Below are positions 32,036-40,237 of a stretch of 55,971 nt of DNA, one piece after another. The DNA lies in NCBI GenBank assembly GCA_017960545.1, contig JAGCYZ010000014.1, positions 1 through 55,971 on the forward strand, given 5' to 3'. Source of the stretch: Bacteroidales bacterium (GTDB taxonomy: Bacteria > Bacteroidota > Bacteroidia > Bacteroidales > UBA932). How positions within the stretch are numbered: the first letter of the stretch is position 1; each line of letters starts with the position of its first letter. The notes under the pieces are model-generated. The model did no database searches. It worked only from the letters and a program-made list of their open reading frames with translations, and was not told the origin of the DNA. The translations under genes and the position numbers were made by a program.

Positions 32036-32953
32036 ATGGAAAATGTAAAGTGTCTCATAATAGGCGGAGGACCTGCAGGTTACACGGCCGCCATCTATGC
32101 TGCCAGGGCCGCCATGGATCCTGTCCTTTACGAGGGCAACCAGCCCGGAGGACAGCTTACCACAACCACCCTCGTGGAGAATTATCCCGGCTTCAAGGAT
32201 GGCGTGGACGCCAACGTCCTTATGGATGCAATGCGCGCGCAGGCCGTTGGCCTGGGTGCGGACATCCGCAGGGGGAGCATCAAGGAGGTGGATTTTTCCT
32301 CCCGTCCGTTCAAGCTTGTGACGGACAGGAAGGACCAGGTCCTTGCAGATACGGTGATAATCGCCACCGGAGCCACCGCAAAATATCTTGGGCTGCCTTC
32401 CGAGAGCAAGTTCCGCGGGATGGGAGTATCCGCCTGCGCTACCTGCGACGGATTCTTCTACCGCAAGAAGGATGTGGCCGTGGTGGGCGGGGGAGACACT
32501 GCGTGTGAGGAAGCCACCTACCTTGCCAGCCTTTGCCGCAAGGTGTATATGATAGTGCGCAGGGACGTGTTCCGCGCATCTGAAGCAATGCAGAAAAAGG
32601 TGTTCGAGACCCCTAACATTGAGGTGCTTTGGAACTGCAATACGCAGGAGGTCCTGGGGGACGCCTCAGGGGTCACTGGAGCGCGCCTGCTGCGGAAAGA
32701 TGGTACTGTTTTTGATATCAACGTGGACGGCTTTTTCCTGGCCATCGGCCATCATCCCAACTCGGATGTCTTCCGTGACTGGATTGAGACGGACGAAGAA
32801 GGATACATAGTCACAAAGGGGAAATCCTCCGCCACCAATATCCCGGGAGTCTTTGCTGCCGGCGACGTCCAGGACCCTCATTACAGGCAGGCTGTCGCAG
32901 CCGCCGCTTCGGGCTGCAAGGCTGCCATTGACGCTAAGAACTTTTTGAAATAG
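32036..32953 (+). CDS. trxB: Thioredoxin-disulfide reductase
   Basis: This FAD enzyme reduces thioredoxin with NADPH. The FAD-binding loop is IIGGGPAGYTAAIYAARA (8-25), the redox-active pair is CATCDGFF (CxxC near residue 136), the NAD(P) loop is VVGGGDTACEEA, and AAGDVQDPHYRQAV near the C-terminus binds FAD. The 305 residues match low-molecular-weight bacterial TrxB. A consensus promoter lies 22 bases upstream. It is divergent from the Fur homologue and separated by a single base from bamD, which may share its transcript. Confidence 0.96.
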   Translation: MENVKCLIIGGGPAGYTAAIYAARAAMDPVLYEGNQPGGQLTTTTLVENYPGFKDGVDANVLMDAMRAQAVGLGADIRRGSIKEVDFSSRPFKLVTDRKDQVLADTVIIATGATAKYLGLPSESKFRGMGVSACATCDGFFYRKKDVAVVGGGDTACEEATYLASLCRKVYMIVRRDVFRASEAMQKKVFETPNIEVLWNCNTQEVLGDASGVTGARLLRKDGTVFDINVDGFFLAIGHHPNSDVFRDWIETDEEGYIVTKGKSSATNIPGVFAAGDVQDPHYRQAVAAAASGCKAAIDAKNFLK

Positions 32954-32954
32954 T

Positions 32955-33827
32955 ATGAGAATAAAGAAATTGTTTCCCCTTGTCGTTGTCCTTGCCTTTA
33001 TGGCAGGGTGCAAGACGGAGTATGACCTGTTGCTTGCCGGAGGAGATAACGATGCCAAGTACGACGCCGCCTTCAAGTATTTCGAGGCAGGGGATTACCG
33101 CAGGGCCGCCACCCTTTTCGAATCCATGGCATTTGCCTACAACGGAACGGAGAGGGACGATACAGTCCAGTATTACTGGGGCGTGAGCAACTATATGTAC
33201 GGGGATTACGACACCGCCGAGGCCAACCTCAATAATTTCATAAACAACTTCAGGGGCAGCCCGTTCGCGGAGAACGCCACATACCTCAGGATCAACTGCC
33301 TGTACGATTTCACCCTCCGTTATGAACTGGACCAGGTTCCAACGAACACCGCCATCACCGCCATCAGCGAGTATATCATAGACTATCCCCAGACGGAGCA
33401 TATGCAGGAGTGCATGGCAATGCTGGACGACCTTGGCGAGAGGCTTGACCGCAAGGCGTTTGAGAATGCCAAGCTGTATTACACTATGGAAGATTATCTT
33501 GCAGCAAATACTGCTTTCCATAATGTGCTCAGGGACGATTCCGACAACGTTTACCGTGAGGACATCCTCTATTATACCGCAATGGCTTCTTACAAATACG
33601 CTTTGAACAGCGTTGAGGCAAGACAGCAGGACAGGTACCTTTCTTTCGTGGACGACTATTTCAATTTCATAGGCGAGTATCCCGAATCTTCATACAGGAG
33701 AGAGCTTGAAACTATGTACAAGCGTGCCCTGAAGGCCCTTGGACGCTTTACGGGATCCGAAGAGGAACTTGCCGGAAAGGAGAAGGAGTTCGAGCGCGAG
33801 AGGGAGATGCTGCTGCGGAAACAATAA
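32955..33827 (+). CDS. bamD: Outer membrane protein assembly factor BamD
   Basis: A 290-residue lipoprotein of the BAM complex that folds outer-membrane barrels. The lipobox is VLAFMAGC (Cys19). The mature region is a set of TPR-like helical repeats: KYDAAFKYFEAGDYRRAATLFE, YYWGVSNYMYGDYDTAEANLNNFINNFRGSPFAENATYL and TAITAISEYIIDYPQTEHM, all typical of BamD. BamA is also in this window (40238-42775). The charged tail (EEELAGKEKEFEREREM) is longer than in E. coli. One base separates it from trxB. Confidence 0.93.
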   Translation: MRIKKLFPLVVVLAFMAGCKTEYDLLLAGGDNDAKYDAAFKYFEAGDYRRAATLFESMAFAYNGTERDDTVQYYWGVSNYMYGDYDTAEANLNNFINNFRGSPFAENATYLRINCLYDFTLRYELDQVPTNTAITAISEYIIDYPQTEHMQECMAMLDDLGERLDRKAFENAKLYYTMEDYLAANTAFHNVLRDDSDNVYREDILYYTAMASYKYALNSVEARQQDRYLSFVDDYFNFIGEYPESSYRRELETMYKRALKALGRFTGSEEELAGKEKEFEREREMLLRKQ

Positions 33828-33883
33828 TTTTGAAACTTTCCGCACGCGGCCCTCTGTATTATTATTGACAACAATATCATTCA

Positions 33884-34213
33884 ATGGAAAATAAACAGAA
33901 GAAAGTTCCCGGTAACACCGTCACCAGGGACGTGAAAAACATCGCAGCCCCTACGGGCAACATCTATGAATCAGTAGTGGTTCTCTATAAGAGGGCAAAC
34001 CAGATTGCGCTTGCAGAGAAGAAGGAACTCAACAAGAAACTCGAGGACTTCAAGAACGAGCGCGACACAATGGAAGAGGTTTTTGAGAATAAGGAGCAGA
34101 TTGAGATCTCCAAGTACTACGAGCGTCAGCCAAAGCCGGATCTGGTTGCAATAGCTGAATTCGAGAACAACGAACTCTTTTACAGGAAGGCTCAGGACGG
34201 CAAAGGAGAATAA
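33884..34213 (+). CDS. rpoZ: RNA polymerase omega-like subunit (Rpb6 type)
   Basis: A 109-residue protein of the Bacteroidota Rpb6/omega family, which stabilises the beta-prime subunit during RNA polymerase assembly. Signatures are TRDVKNIAAPTGNIYESVVVLYKRANQIA (the omega/Rpb6 core) and the charged ELNKKLEDFKNE segment. It is longer than E. coli omega (91) because of a C-terminal acidic/aromatic extension (KPDLVAIAEFENNELFYRKAQ). It sits between bamD (56 bases away) and recN (five bases away). No consensus promoter is clear; TATTATTG at 33860-33867 is a one-mismatch candidate. Confidence 0.9.
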   Translation: MENKQKKVPGNTVTRDVKNIAAPTGNIYESVVVLYKRANQIALAEKKELNKKLEDFKNERDTMEEVFENKEQIEISKYYERQPKPDLVAIAEFENNELFYRKAQDGKGE

Positions 34214-34218
34214 TCTCT

Positions 34219-35883
34219 ATGCTCAGCGCCCTTCATATCAAGAATTACGTATTGATAGACTCTCTGGACGTATCATTCCCGGAGGGTCTAGTCATTATTA
34301 CCGGTCAGACAGGAGCGGGTAAATCCATCCTGCTGGGCGCCCTGTCACTCCTGCTTGGGGCAAAGGCGGACGCCTCGGTGATAAAGGACGGTGCGGATTC
34401 CTGTGTTGTAGAGGCGGAATTCCAGATGGGTGGCGGGGATGATTTCATCGATTCGCTCCTTGCTGATAATGACGTTGACTGGGACGGGACAAATCTGATA
34501 ATCCGCAGGATAGTCAACGCCAGCGGCCGCAGCCGCAGTTTCATAAACGACCTTCCGGTACAGGTGGGAGTGCTCTCCGGGCTGTCAACCCATCTGGTGG
34601 ACATCCATTCACAGCATCAGAGCCTGCTGCTCACAGACCGCTCCTTCCAGTTGTCCATCCTTGACCGATACGCGGGCAATTCCGCGCTTCTGGAGCACTG
34701 CAAGTCCCTTTTCAAGGAACTGCAGTACACCCGCGCGGAACTATCATCGCTTACTTCCAAGTTGGAAAGGCTCTCGGCCGAGAGGGACTACACACAGGCC
34801 CAGTTCGAACAGTTGGATGCAGCGCGCCTGCGCAGCGGCGAACTGGAAGAACTGGAAGCCGAGCAGAAGCAGCTGGCCAACGCCGAGCAGATAAAGGAGA
34901 ACCTCGCAGCTGTCCGCTCCCTTTGGGAGCCGGAAGACGCTGGCGGGCTCTCCATAGCCGCTTCCCTGAAGGAAGCCGGCCGCCTGCTTTCAAGGATAAA
35001 GGAATATGTTCCATCTGCGGAGCAGCTTTCGCAAAGGATAGACAGCAGCCGCATAGAGCTGGAAGATATCCTGGAAGAGGTTTCGGATGTGTATTCTACC
35101 GTTGACGTATCTCCGGACCGTCTTCAGAGCGTGGAAGAGAGGATGTCGCTGATCTATACCCTTATGCGCAAGCACGGCTGCTCTTCCTTGGAAGAACTGA
35201 TAGCCGTGCGCGACTCCCTGTCCGGCGCCCTTTTCGACTCCGCTTCCCTTGAGGAGAAGGCGGAGGCCCTCAGGGCCGCCCTTCTCCTCAAGGAAAAAGA
35301 ATATGGCAGCGTTTGCAAGGACCTTCACGAAAAGCGTGTGAAGGCCTGTGGCGGTTTCTCATCCGTCATAGAGAATTCCATAAGGTATCTTGAACTTGAG
35401 AACGCTGTTTTCAAGGCGGAAGTCCTTCCGTCAGCCCCTTCTCTTACCGGCACGGACAGCATAGTGTTCACCTTCAGCGCAAACGGCCGTAATCCGGTGG
35501 AACTGGCCAAATGCGCGTCCGGCGGAGAAATATCCCGCATAATGCTCTGCCTTAAGGCATTGATGGCAAAATACACCAAGATGCCCACTATGGTCTTTGA
35601 CGAGATCGATTCCGGAGTATCCGGAAGCGTTGCGGACAAGATGGGCTCAATGATATGCGATATGGGCTCTGAGATGCAAGTGTTTGCCATCACCCATCTG
35701 CCGCAGGTAGCCGCCAAGGGCAAGGCGCATTATCTGGTAAGCAAGGGAAGCGGACCCGATGCCGTTTCCACAGTCAGCCTACTTGACAGGGAAGGCCGCA
35801 TCAGCGAACTGGCACGGATGCTCAGCGGCTCATCCGTAACGGAGGCCGCCATAGCCAATGCCAAATCCCTTTTATTTGAGTAA
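34219..35883 (+). CDS. recN: DNA repair protein RecN
   Basis: A 554-residue SMC-like ATPase used in double-strand break repair. The Walker A motif is TGQTGAGKSILLGAL (near residues 30-44), the coiled-coil arms span about 150-370 with heptad-rich segments (LEELEAEQKQLANAEQIKENL), the ABC signature is ASGGEISRIMLCLKALM, and Walker B is PTMVFDEIDSGVSG. Length is normal. It follows rpoZ by five bases; in several Bacteroidales coaBC lies between these genes, but not here. It overlaps the convergent LysM gene by 12 bases. Confidence 0.95.
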   Translation: MLSALHIKNYVLIDSLDVSFPEGLVIITGQTGAGKSILLGALSLLLGAKADASVIKDGADSCVVEAEFQMGGGDDFIDSLLADNDVDWDGTNLIIRRIVNASGRSRSFINDLPVQVGVLSGLSTHLVDIHSQHQSLLLTDRSFQLSILDRYAGNSALLEHCKSLFKELQYTRAELSSLTSKLERLSAERDYTQAQFEQLDAARLRSGELEELEAEQKQLANAEQIKENLAAVRSLWEPEDAGGLSIAASLKEAGRLLSRIKEYVPSAEQLSQRIDSSRIELEDILEEVSDVYSTVDVSPDRLQSVEERMSLIYTLMRKHGCSSLEELIAVRDSLSGALFDSASLEEKAEALRAALLLKEKEYGSVCKDLHEKRVKACGGFSSVIENSIRYLELENAVFKAEVLPSAPSLTGTDSIVFTFSANGRNPVELAKCASGGEISRIMLCLKALMAKYTKMPTMVFDEIDSGVSGSVADKMGSMICDMGSEMQVFAITHLPQVAAKGKAHYLVSKGSGPDAVSTVSLLDREGRISELARMLSGSSVTEAAIANAKSLLFE

Positions 35884-37254
35884 TCTTATAGAGAGGTCTG
35901 TGTCATAGACCACACGCCTCACCGCCTGGTTGAGGTATCCTCCCATACCCGTGTGGGTGAAGTAGAAGTCTGACTGCAGTCCGCGTACGTTGCGGTCTGA
36001 CATATGGCGCACCCAGTCGGAACCGTAATCCGCAAACATACTGATGAAGTACTTTGCAGTGTCGTATCCCTGGAATGCGTAAGGTCCCGGTTCTGCATTG
36101 AAGAGAGCCCTGTAAGCCATAAGGAAGTGCTTTACGGCGGGATCTTCGTAGTCAATGAAGTAAGATGAGCAGAGGTGCAGATGGGTGTTGTGGAAATTCT
36201 CCACGTCTATGGTCTCGAAGTTCCTGATGCGGGACGGTCCGTAGAGAACCACGTTGTAGTCCCTGAATGCCATCAGGTTAAGGTTTCTGACCACATCGTT
36301 CACAAAAGCTTCGTTTTCAGAGGCTATCACCACGTGATTGACCGCATTGGGGTTCATCAGGCTCTGCAGGTTGTTTATTACGTTGCGTCCCTGGAGGATT
36401 CCGTAATTGATAGTGTTATACTGCATTCCGGATGCCGCCAGCTTTGAGGCGAGCGCGGTTGGAGTGGCGTTGTTCTCCGTGAACAGGATGAGCTTGTCGG
36501 AAGGCTTGCGCTCCTCTGCTATCCAGGAAACTATTTCGGACAGCTGCATATCCGCGGATGAAGGGGCCTGAATGACCCTCATTCCTGATTCCGCAAGGGA
36601 AGCGGCCCTGGAGTCCAGCGGGGACACCACGTATTTGCCCCAAGGGCAGTCCTGGAGGACGGTGGATATGTTGGCGGTGGAAAGGGGACCTATGATGACA
36701 TCGGAATCTGAAAGTTCGGATGCGCTGGCGGGATTGCTGTTGGAGCGCATGTCAAACACCTGCAGGTCAGTGTTGATGCCCTGGTCTGCAAGGTCCCTGA
36801 CTGCCAGCAGGACTCCGCTGTAAAAGTCATAGTTGGAGCCGTTTATGCCATTGGCCGTGCTGAACGGAAGGATCAGCGTGGCCTTTACCCGGTCTGTCTG
36901 ACGGTTGAATATCCGTGAAAAGACCTGCCCCAGGTACTCGCCTATGTTGGTGGCGGTACTGTCAAGCTGCTCTGCAGCCTGCTGGGCAATGTCCTTTACG
37001 GCGTTCCCTACGTTTGAAAGCTTGTCCTTGGCTTTCTTGAGGGGGATTTTAAGTTCCTGCCGCCTTTTAAGCACAGTGCTCTTGAGCCCGTTGAGGTCAA
37101 TGATGTCCTGCGGGTCGACATTGTACGTCTTGGCGATAGAGTTGAGGTCTTCATACCACTTCACTGTGTGGGTGATATAATCCTGTTCCTGTGCGGACAA
37201 TGCCAGGGGCAGCACGCACAGCACCAAGATAAGTATGCGGCGGAATCTTTTCAA
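35872..37254 (-). CDS. LysM domain fused to a receptor-family ligand-binding domain
   Basis: A 460-residue exported protein. After a signal peptide (ILVLCVLPLALSAQE) comes one LysM-like domain (ITHTVKWYEDLNSIAKTYNVDPQDIIDLNGL, about 27-70) that should hold it on peptidoglycan, then a helical linker (KDKLSNVGNAVKDIAQQAAEQLDS), then from about 130 a periplasmic-binding-protein type I domain (VKATLILPFS onwards, with VIIGPLSTANIS and HVVIASENEAFV) like amino-acid ABC receptor proteins. No transporter is nearby, so it probably senses or organises the wall rather than feeding a permease. It ends where the OmpH-like gene's stop begins in the same transcript. Confidence 0.8.
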   Translation of the reverse strand: MKRFRRILILVLCVLPLALSAQEQDYITHTVKWYEDLNSIAKTYNVDPQDIIDLNGLKSTVLKRRQELKIPLKKAKDKLSNVGNAVKDIAQQAAEQLDSTATNIGEYLGQVFSRIFNRQTDRVKATLILPFSTANGINGSNYDFYSGVLLAVRDLADQGINTDLQVFDMRSNSNPASASELSDSDVIIGPLSTANISTVLQDCPWGKYVVSPLDSRAASLAESGMRVIQAPSSADMQLSEIVSWIAEERKPSDKLILFTENNATPTALASKLAASGMQYNTINYGILQGRNVINNLQSLMNPNAVNHVVIASENEAFVNDVVRNLNLMAFRDYNVVLYGPSRIRNFETIDVENFHNTHLHLCSSYFIDYEDPAVKHFLMAYRALFNAEPGPYAFQGYDTAKYFISMFADYGSDWVRHMSDRNVRGLQSDFYFTHTGMGGYLNQAVRRVVYDTDLSIRLLK

Positions 37255-37872
37255 TTATTTTGCGTTTTTGGTTTTGATATAGTCTTCGTTCAGGCCGGCG
37301 ATGAGCTCGTCAGTGATGTCAAGTGCGGAGTCTCCTGAAGCGATGGGGGCGGAGAGGATGTTTCCCTGGGTGGAAACGATCATTGCATACTGCTTAACCT
37401 CATTGTATTTCTGGAGGTAGGTGTTGATGGCGTCTGCGATCTGGTTGATCATTACGGACTGCTCCTCGTCCATCTCCTGCTGCTTCTGGGCTGCATACTG
37501 CTGGAATTCCTGATCCTGCTGCTGAAGTTTCTGGTACTGAACCTCGGCCACTGAACTGGTAAGAAGGCCCTTGTTGATTTTCTCCTGGAAGGAGTTGGCG
37601 TCGCTCTGCAGCCTGTTCTGGCGCCTGGTCAGTTCTTCAGAGATGCTCTGGATCTTGGTCTGAACCACGCTGCTGAGGTCGTTTGCCATATCGTATTCAT
37701 TTAACACCCTGTCAAGGTTGAAATAAACGATGGCGCCTTTCTGGGGGCCTGAAGCATCAGTCTCTGCTACAACCGGAGCCTTTGCCTTTGCGGTTGACGC
37801 GAACTGGAGGACAGCAAGCGCGATAACACCGGCGAGAGCGATGATGCTGAGAATAAGTGGAGTCTTTTTCAT
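37255..37872 (-). CDS. OmpH/Skp-family periplasmic chaperone (first copy)
   Basis: The 205 residues start with a basic segment and a hydrophobic helix (LILSIIALAGVIALAVLQFA) that may be a cleaved signal or an anchor, then a Skp-like body: IVYFNLDRVLNEYDMANDLS, a long glutamine-rich coiled coil (TSSVAEVQYQKLQQQDQEFQQYAAQKQQEMDEE), and a conserved C-terminal strand (YAMIVSTQGNILSAPIASGDSALDITDELIAGLNEDY). Skp proteins hold unfolded outer-membrane proteins in the periplasm. A second copy follows bamA at 42798. It directly precedes the LysM/receptor gene (zero-base gap), so they are cotranscribed. A TACCTTTG -7 element is at 37911-37918. Confidence 0.85.
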   Translation of the reverse strand: MKKTPLILSIIALAGVIALAVLQFASTAKAKAPVVAETDASGPQKGAIVYFNLDRVLNEYDMANDLSSVVQTKIQSISEELTRRQNRLQSDANSFQEKINKGLLTSSVAEVQYQKLQQQDQEFQQYAAQKQQEMDEEQSVMINQIADAINTYLQKYNEVKQYAMIVSTQGNILSAPIASGDSALDITDELIAGLNEDYIKTKNAK

Positions 37873-37910
37873 TTTAAATATTGCGATTTTTAATTATTAT
37901 TCAAGGTTGA

Positions 37911-37918
37911 CAAAGGTA
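37911..37918 (-). promoter_or_regulatory. Promoter -7 element of the OmpH-like gene
   Basis: Minus-strand TACCTTTG matches TAnnTTTG; the leader before the ATG at 37872 would be about 32 bases. It sits just outside the end of pdxJ. Confidence 0.5.
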
Positions 37919-37919
37919 G

Positions 37920-38639
37920 TCAAAAATTCTTTATCTTCAGTAAATAGGCCTCAATAGTTTTCTCCAGGCCCATATACAGGGCGTCGCAGATAATGGCGTG
38001 GCCTATGGAAACCTCGTCCGTCCAGGGAATGGTCCGGATGAAATAACCCAGGTTGTCCAGGTTAAGGTCGTGTCCGGCGTTCAGCCCAAGTCCCAGCTCC
38101 TTTGCCTTCCTTGCTGTCCTCAGGTACGGCTCTATCGCAATTTCCTTGCCATTGGGGAAATCCTGGGCGTAACCGGCGGTGTAAAGTTCCACCCTGTCCG
38201 CGCCGCACTCAAAGGCTCCCTGGGCCATAACCGGGTCAGGATCGATGAAAATGGACGTACGGATCCCAAAGCTGTGGAACAGTTCCGTGACCTTTGTCAG
38301 GAACTCTCTGTTGGCCAGGGTGTCCCAGCCGGCGTTGGAAGTGATGGCGTCGTGCGCGTCCGGAACCAGAGTGACCTGTTCCGGCTTGACCTTGCATACA
38401 AGGTCTATGAAACTGGGGATGGGATTCCCCTCTATGTTGAATTCCGTGGATACCAGCGGCCGGAGCGCCAGGACATCGCTGTAGCGGATGTGCCTCTCGT
38501 CCGGGCGGGGGTGTACCGTGATGCCCTGGGCGCCGAATCGCTCGCAGTCTATGGCGGCTTTTTCCACATCGGGCATATTGCCTCCCCTGGCGTTGCGCAG
38601 GGTGGCTATCTTGTTGATATTTACGCTTAGTCTTGTCAT
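37920..38639 (-). CDS. pdxJ: Pyridoxine 5'-phosphate synthase
   Basis: PdxJ condenses 3-amino-2-oxopropyl phosphate with 1-deoxyxylulose 5-phosphate to form pyridoxine 5'-phosphate in the DXP-dependent vitamin B6 route. Signatures: [20 protein letters not shown] at the N-terminus, the phosphate-binding [38 protein letters not shown], and the C-terminal [18 protein letters not shown] start at ATG 38639 because a TATTTTTG -7 element (38658-38651) covers the alternative GTG at 38651. This gives 239 residues, normal for the family. It is divergent from nadK. Confidence 0.93.
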   Translation of the reverse strand: MTRLSVNINKIATLRNARGGNMPDVEKAAIDCERFGAQGITVHPRPDERHIRYSDVLALRPLVSTEFNIEGNPIPSFIDLVCKVKPEQVTLVPDAHDAITSNAGWDTLANREFLTKVTELFHSFGIRTSIFIDPDPVMAQGAFECGADRVELYTAGYAQDFPNGKEIAIEPYLRTARKAKELGLGLNAGHDLNLDNLGYFIRTIPWTDEVSIGHAIICDALYMGLEKTIEAYLLKIKNF

Positions 38640-38650
38640 AATATGTTCCA

Positions 38651-38658
38651 CAAAAATA
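38651..38658 (-). promoter_or_regulatory. pdxJ promoter -7 element
   Basis: Minus-strand TATTTTTG matches TAnnTTTG. It leaves about six bases of leader before the ATG at 38639. Confidence 0.55.
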
Positions 38659-38680
38659 GGGATTTCTTATAAATAATGAT

Positions 38681-38688
38681 TACTTTTG
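38681..38688 (+). promoter_or_regulatory. nadK promoter -7 element
   Basis: TACTTTTG matches the -7 consensus, 16 bases before the nadK ATG at 38705. Confidence 0.55.
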
Positions 38689-38704
38689 ACATTCAAAACA
38701 ACCG

Positions 38705-39505
38705 ATGAGACTCGCAATTTATATAGCCAATCCCGGGCTTAGGCAAAACAGGCAGTGGATCAGCTTGTATGAAGAACTTTCCGCCAGCCACCAACTGTAT
38801 TACGTGACAGGCCGGGAAGATGTTCAGCCGGATACGGATATGCTCCTGAGCGTGGGCGGAGACGGTACTTACCTGTCTGCTGCCCAGATCAGTACGTCCT
38901 GCGGGATTCCCATCCTGGGGGTCAATTTCGGGCGGCTGGGCTTCCTGTCGGAGAATGCTCCGGACTCCATTGCCGCGCCCCTTCTTTCAGGAGAATTCGT
39001 AATAGAGGACAGGGACCTGCTGCAGGTATCCGTAAACGGGGGAGAGCCGCGTTATGCCTTCAATGAGGTAACCGTATCCCGCAGGGGTGCGGTGCTCATT
39101 GGCGTAAGCGTTTCGCTGGACGGCCAGAGCCTGCCTACATACTGGGCTGACGGCCTTCTGGTTGCCACCAGTTCCGGATCCACGGCATATTCCCTGAGCG
39201 TGGGCGGACCTATCTGCCTTCCTGAGAGCAAAGTCCTTATCATATCCCCTATCGCGCCGCACAACCTTAATATGCGCCCGCTCATAGTGCCTTCCGGCAC
39301 CAGCATAGGGATGGACTTTCACAGCAGGGAGCAGGGCCTGATATTGACGGCAGACAATTCCACCGAAGTCATAGACGACAGAGTCCACATAGATATCTCA
39401 GTGGCACAATTTTCGCTCAAACGAGTCCGTCTCGGCAAGTCCAATTTTATTGGCGCTCTCCGGTCAAAACTGTTCTGGGGAGAAGATGTCCGCAACGAAA
39501 ACTGA
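38705..39505 (+). CDS. nadK: NAD kinase
   Basis: Phosphorylates NAD to NADP. The 266 residues contain the ATP-binding GGDGTYLSAA loop near residue 58, GVNFGRLGFLSE, the NEVTVSRRG segment, the DGLLVATSSGSTAYSLSVGGPI catalytic region with its conserved aspartate and serines, and ISPIAPHNLNMRPLIVP. It is slightly shorter than typical NadK proteins (about 290), with no missing core motif. It is followed after 11 bases by uppS. Confidence 0.95.
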   Translation: MRLAIYIANPGLRQNRQWISLYEELSASHQLYYVTGREDVQPDTDMLLSVGGDGTYLSAAQISTSCGIPILGVNFGRLGFLSENAPDSIAAPLLSGEFVIEDRDLLQVSVNGGEPRYAFNEVTVSRRGAVLIGVSVSLDGQSLPTYWADGLLVATSSGSTAYSLSVGGPICLPESKVLIISPIAPHNLNMRPLIVPSGTSIGMDFHSREQGLILTADNSTEVIDDRVHIDISVAQFSLKRVRLGKSNFIGALRSKLFWGEDVRNEN

Positions 39506-39516
39506 ATCATTTTTTT

Positions 39517-40197
39517 ATGCAAGAACAAAGCAAAATTCCCGTTCACGTCTCCATCATAATGGATGGAAACGGCAGATGGGCCCGGGAGAGGGGACAGGAA
39601 CGGGTTTTCGGCCACAAGAACGGAGTCCGGAGCGTAAAGGCGTGCGTGGAACAGGCCGGCCGCAGGGGAGTCAAGTATCTTTCTCTTTTTGCATTTTCCG
39701 AAGAGAACTGGGACCGTCCCAAGGATGAGGTCAACACCCTGATGGAACTGATGATGGATTCCATCCGCCAGGAGGTGAACAACCTCCGCGACAACGGCGT
39801 CCGTTTCCTGGTCCTTGGCAATAAGGAGAAGCTTTCCAAACCGCTCCAGGCCGCCATCGCTTCCCTTGAAGCCACCACAAAGGACAATACGGTGCTTACC
39901 CTGATCGTCTTCCTGAGCTACAGCGGCAAATGGGATATCTCCCAGGCTGCGTTGAAGATGGCTGCCGCAGGGGATACGGACCTTGAGAAGTACCTGGTCA
40001 CCTACGGCATTCCTGATCCGGACCTGATAATCCGCACTTCCGGGGAGCAGCGCATAAGCAACTTCCTGCTCTGGCAGGCAGCGTATTCCGAATGGTATTT
40101 CCCGGAGACCCTTTGGCCGGACTTCAGGGAGGAGCAGTTTGACAAAGCTCTTGAAGAATACGCGAAGAGGGACCGCCGATATGGAAAAGTCAAATAA
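39517..40197 (+). CDS. uppS: Isoprenyl transferase (undecaprenyl diphosphate synthase type)
   Basis: A cis-prenyltransferase that makes the C55 carrier lipid used by MraY and MurG. Signatures: SIIMDGNGRWARERGQERVFGHKNG (about 12-36, with catalytic Asp), LSLFAFSEENWDRPKDEV, and near the end DPDLIIRTSGEQRISNFLLWQAAYSEWYF. The 226 residues are a little shorter than E. coli UppS (253). It lies 11 bases after nadK and 40 bases before bamA, linking carrier lipid and outer-membrane assembly genes. Confidence 0.95.
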   Translation: MQEQSKIPVHVSIIMDGNGRWARERGQERVFGHKNGVRSVKACVEQAGRRGVKYLSLFAFSEENWDRPKDEVNTLMELMMDSIRQEVNNLRDNGVRFLVLGNKEKLSKPLQAAIASLEATTKDNTVLTLIVFLSYSGKWDISQAALKMAAAGDTDLEKYLVTYGIPDPDLIIRTSGEQRISNFLLWQAAYSEWYFPETLWPDFREEQFDKALEEYAKRDRRYGKVK

Positions 40198-40203
40198 TTG
40201 AAT

Positions 40204-40211
40204 TATATTTG
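40204..40211 (+). promoter_or_regulatory. bamA promoter -7 element
   Basis: TATATTTG matches the -7 consensus exactly, 26 bases upstream of the bamA ATG, suggesting bamA has its own promoter besides read-through from uppS. Confidence 0.55.
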
Positions 40212-40237
40212 TGGACTTATTTGGAAAACTGAACTAG

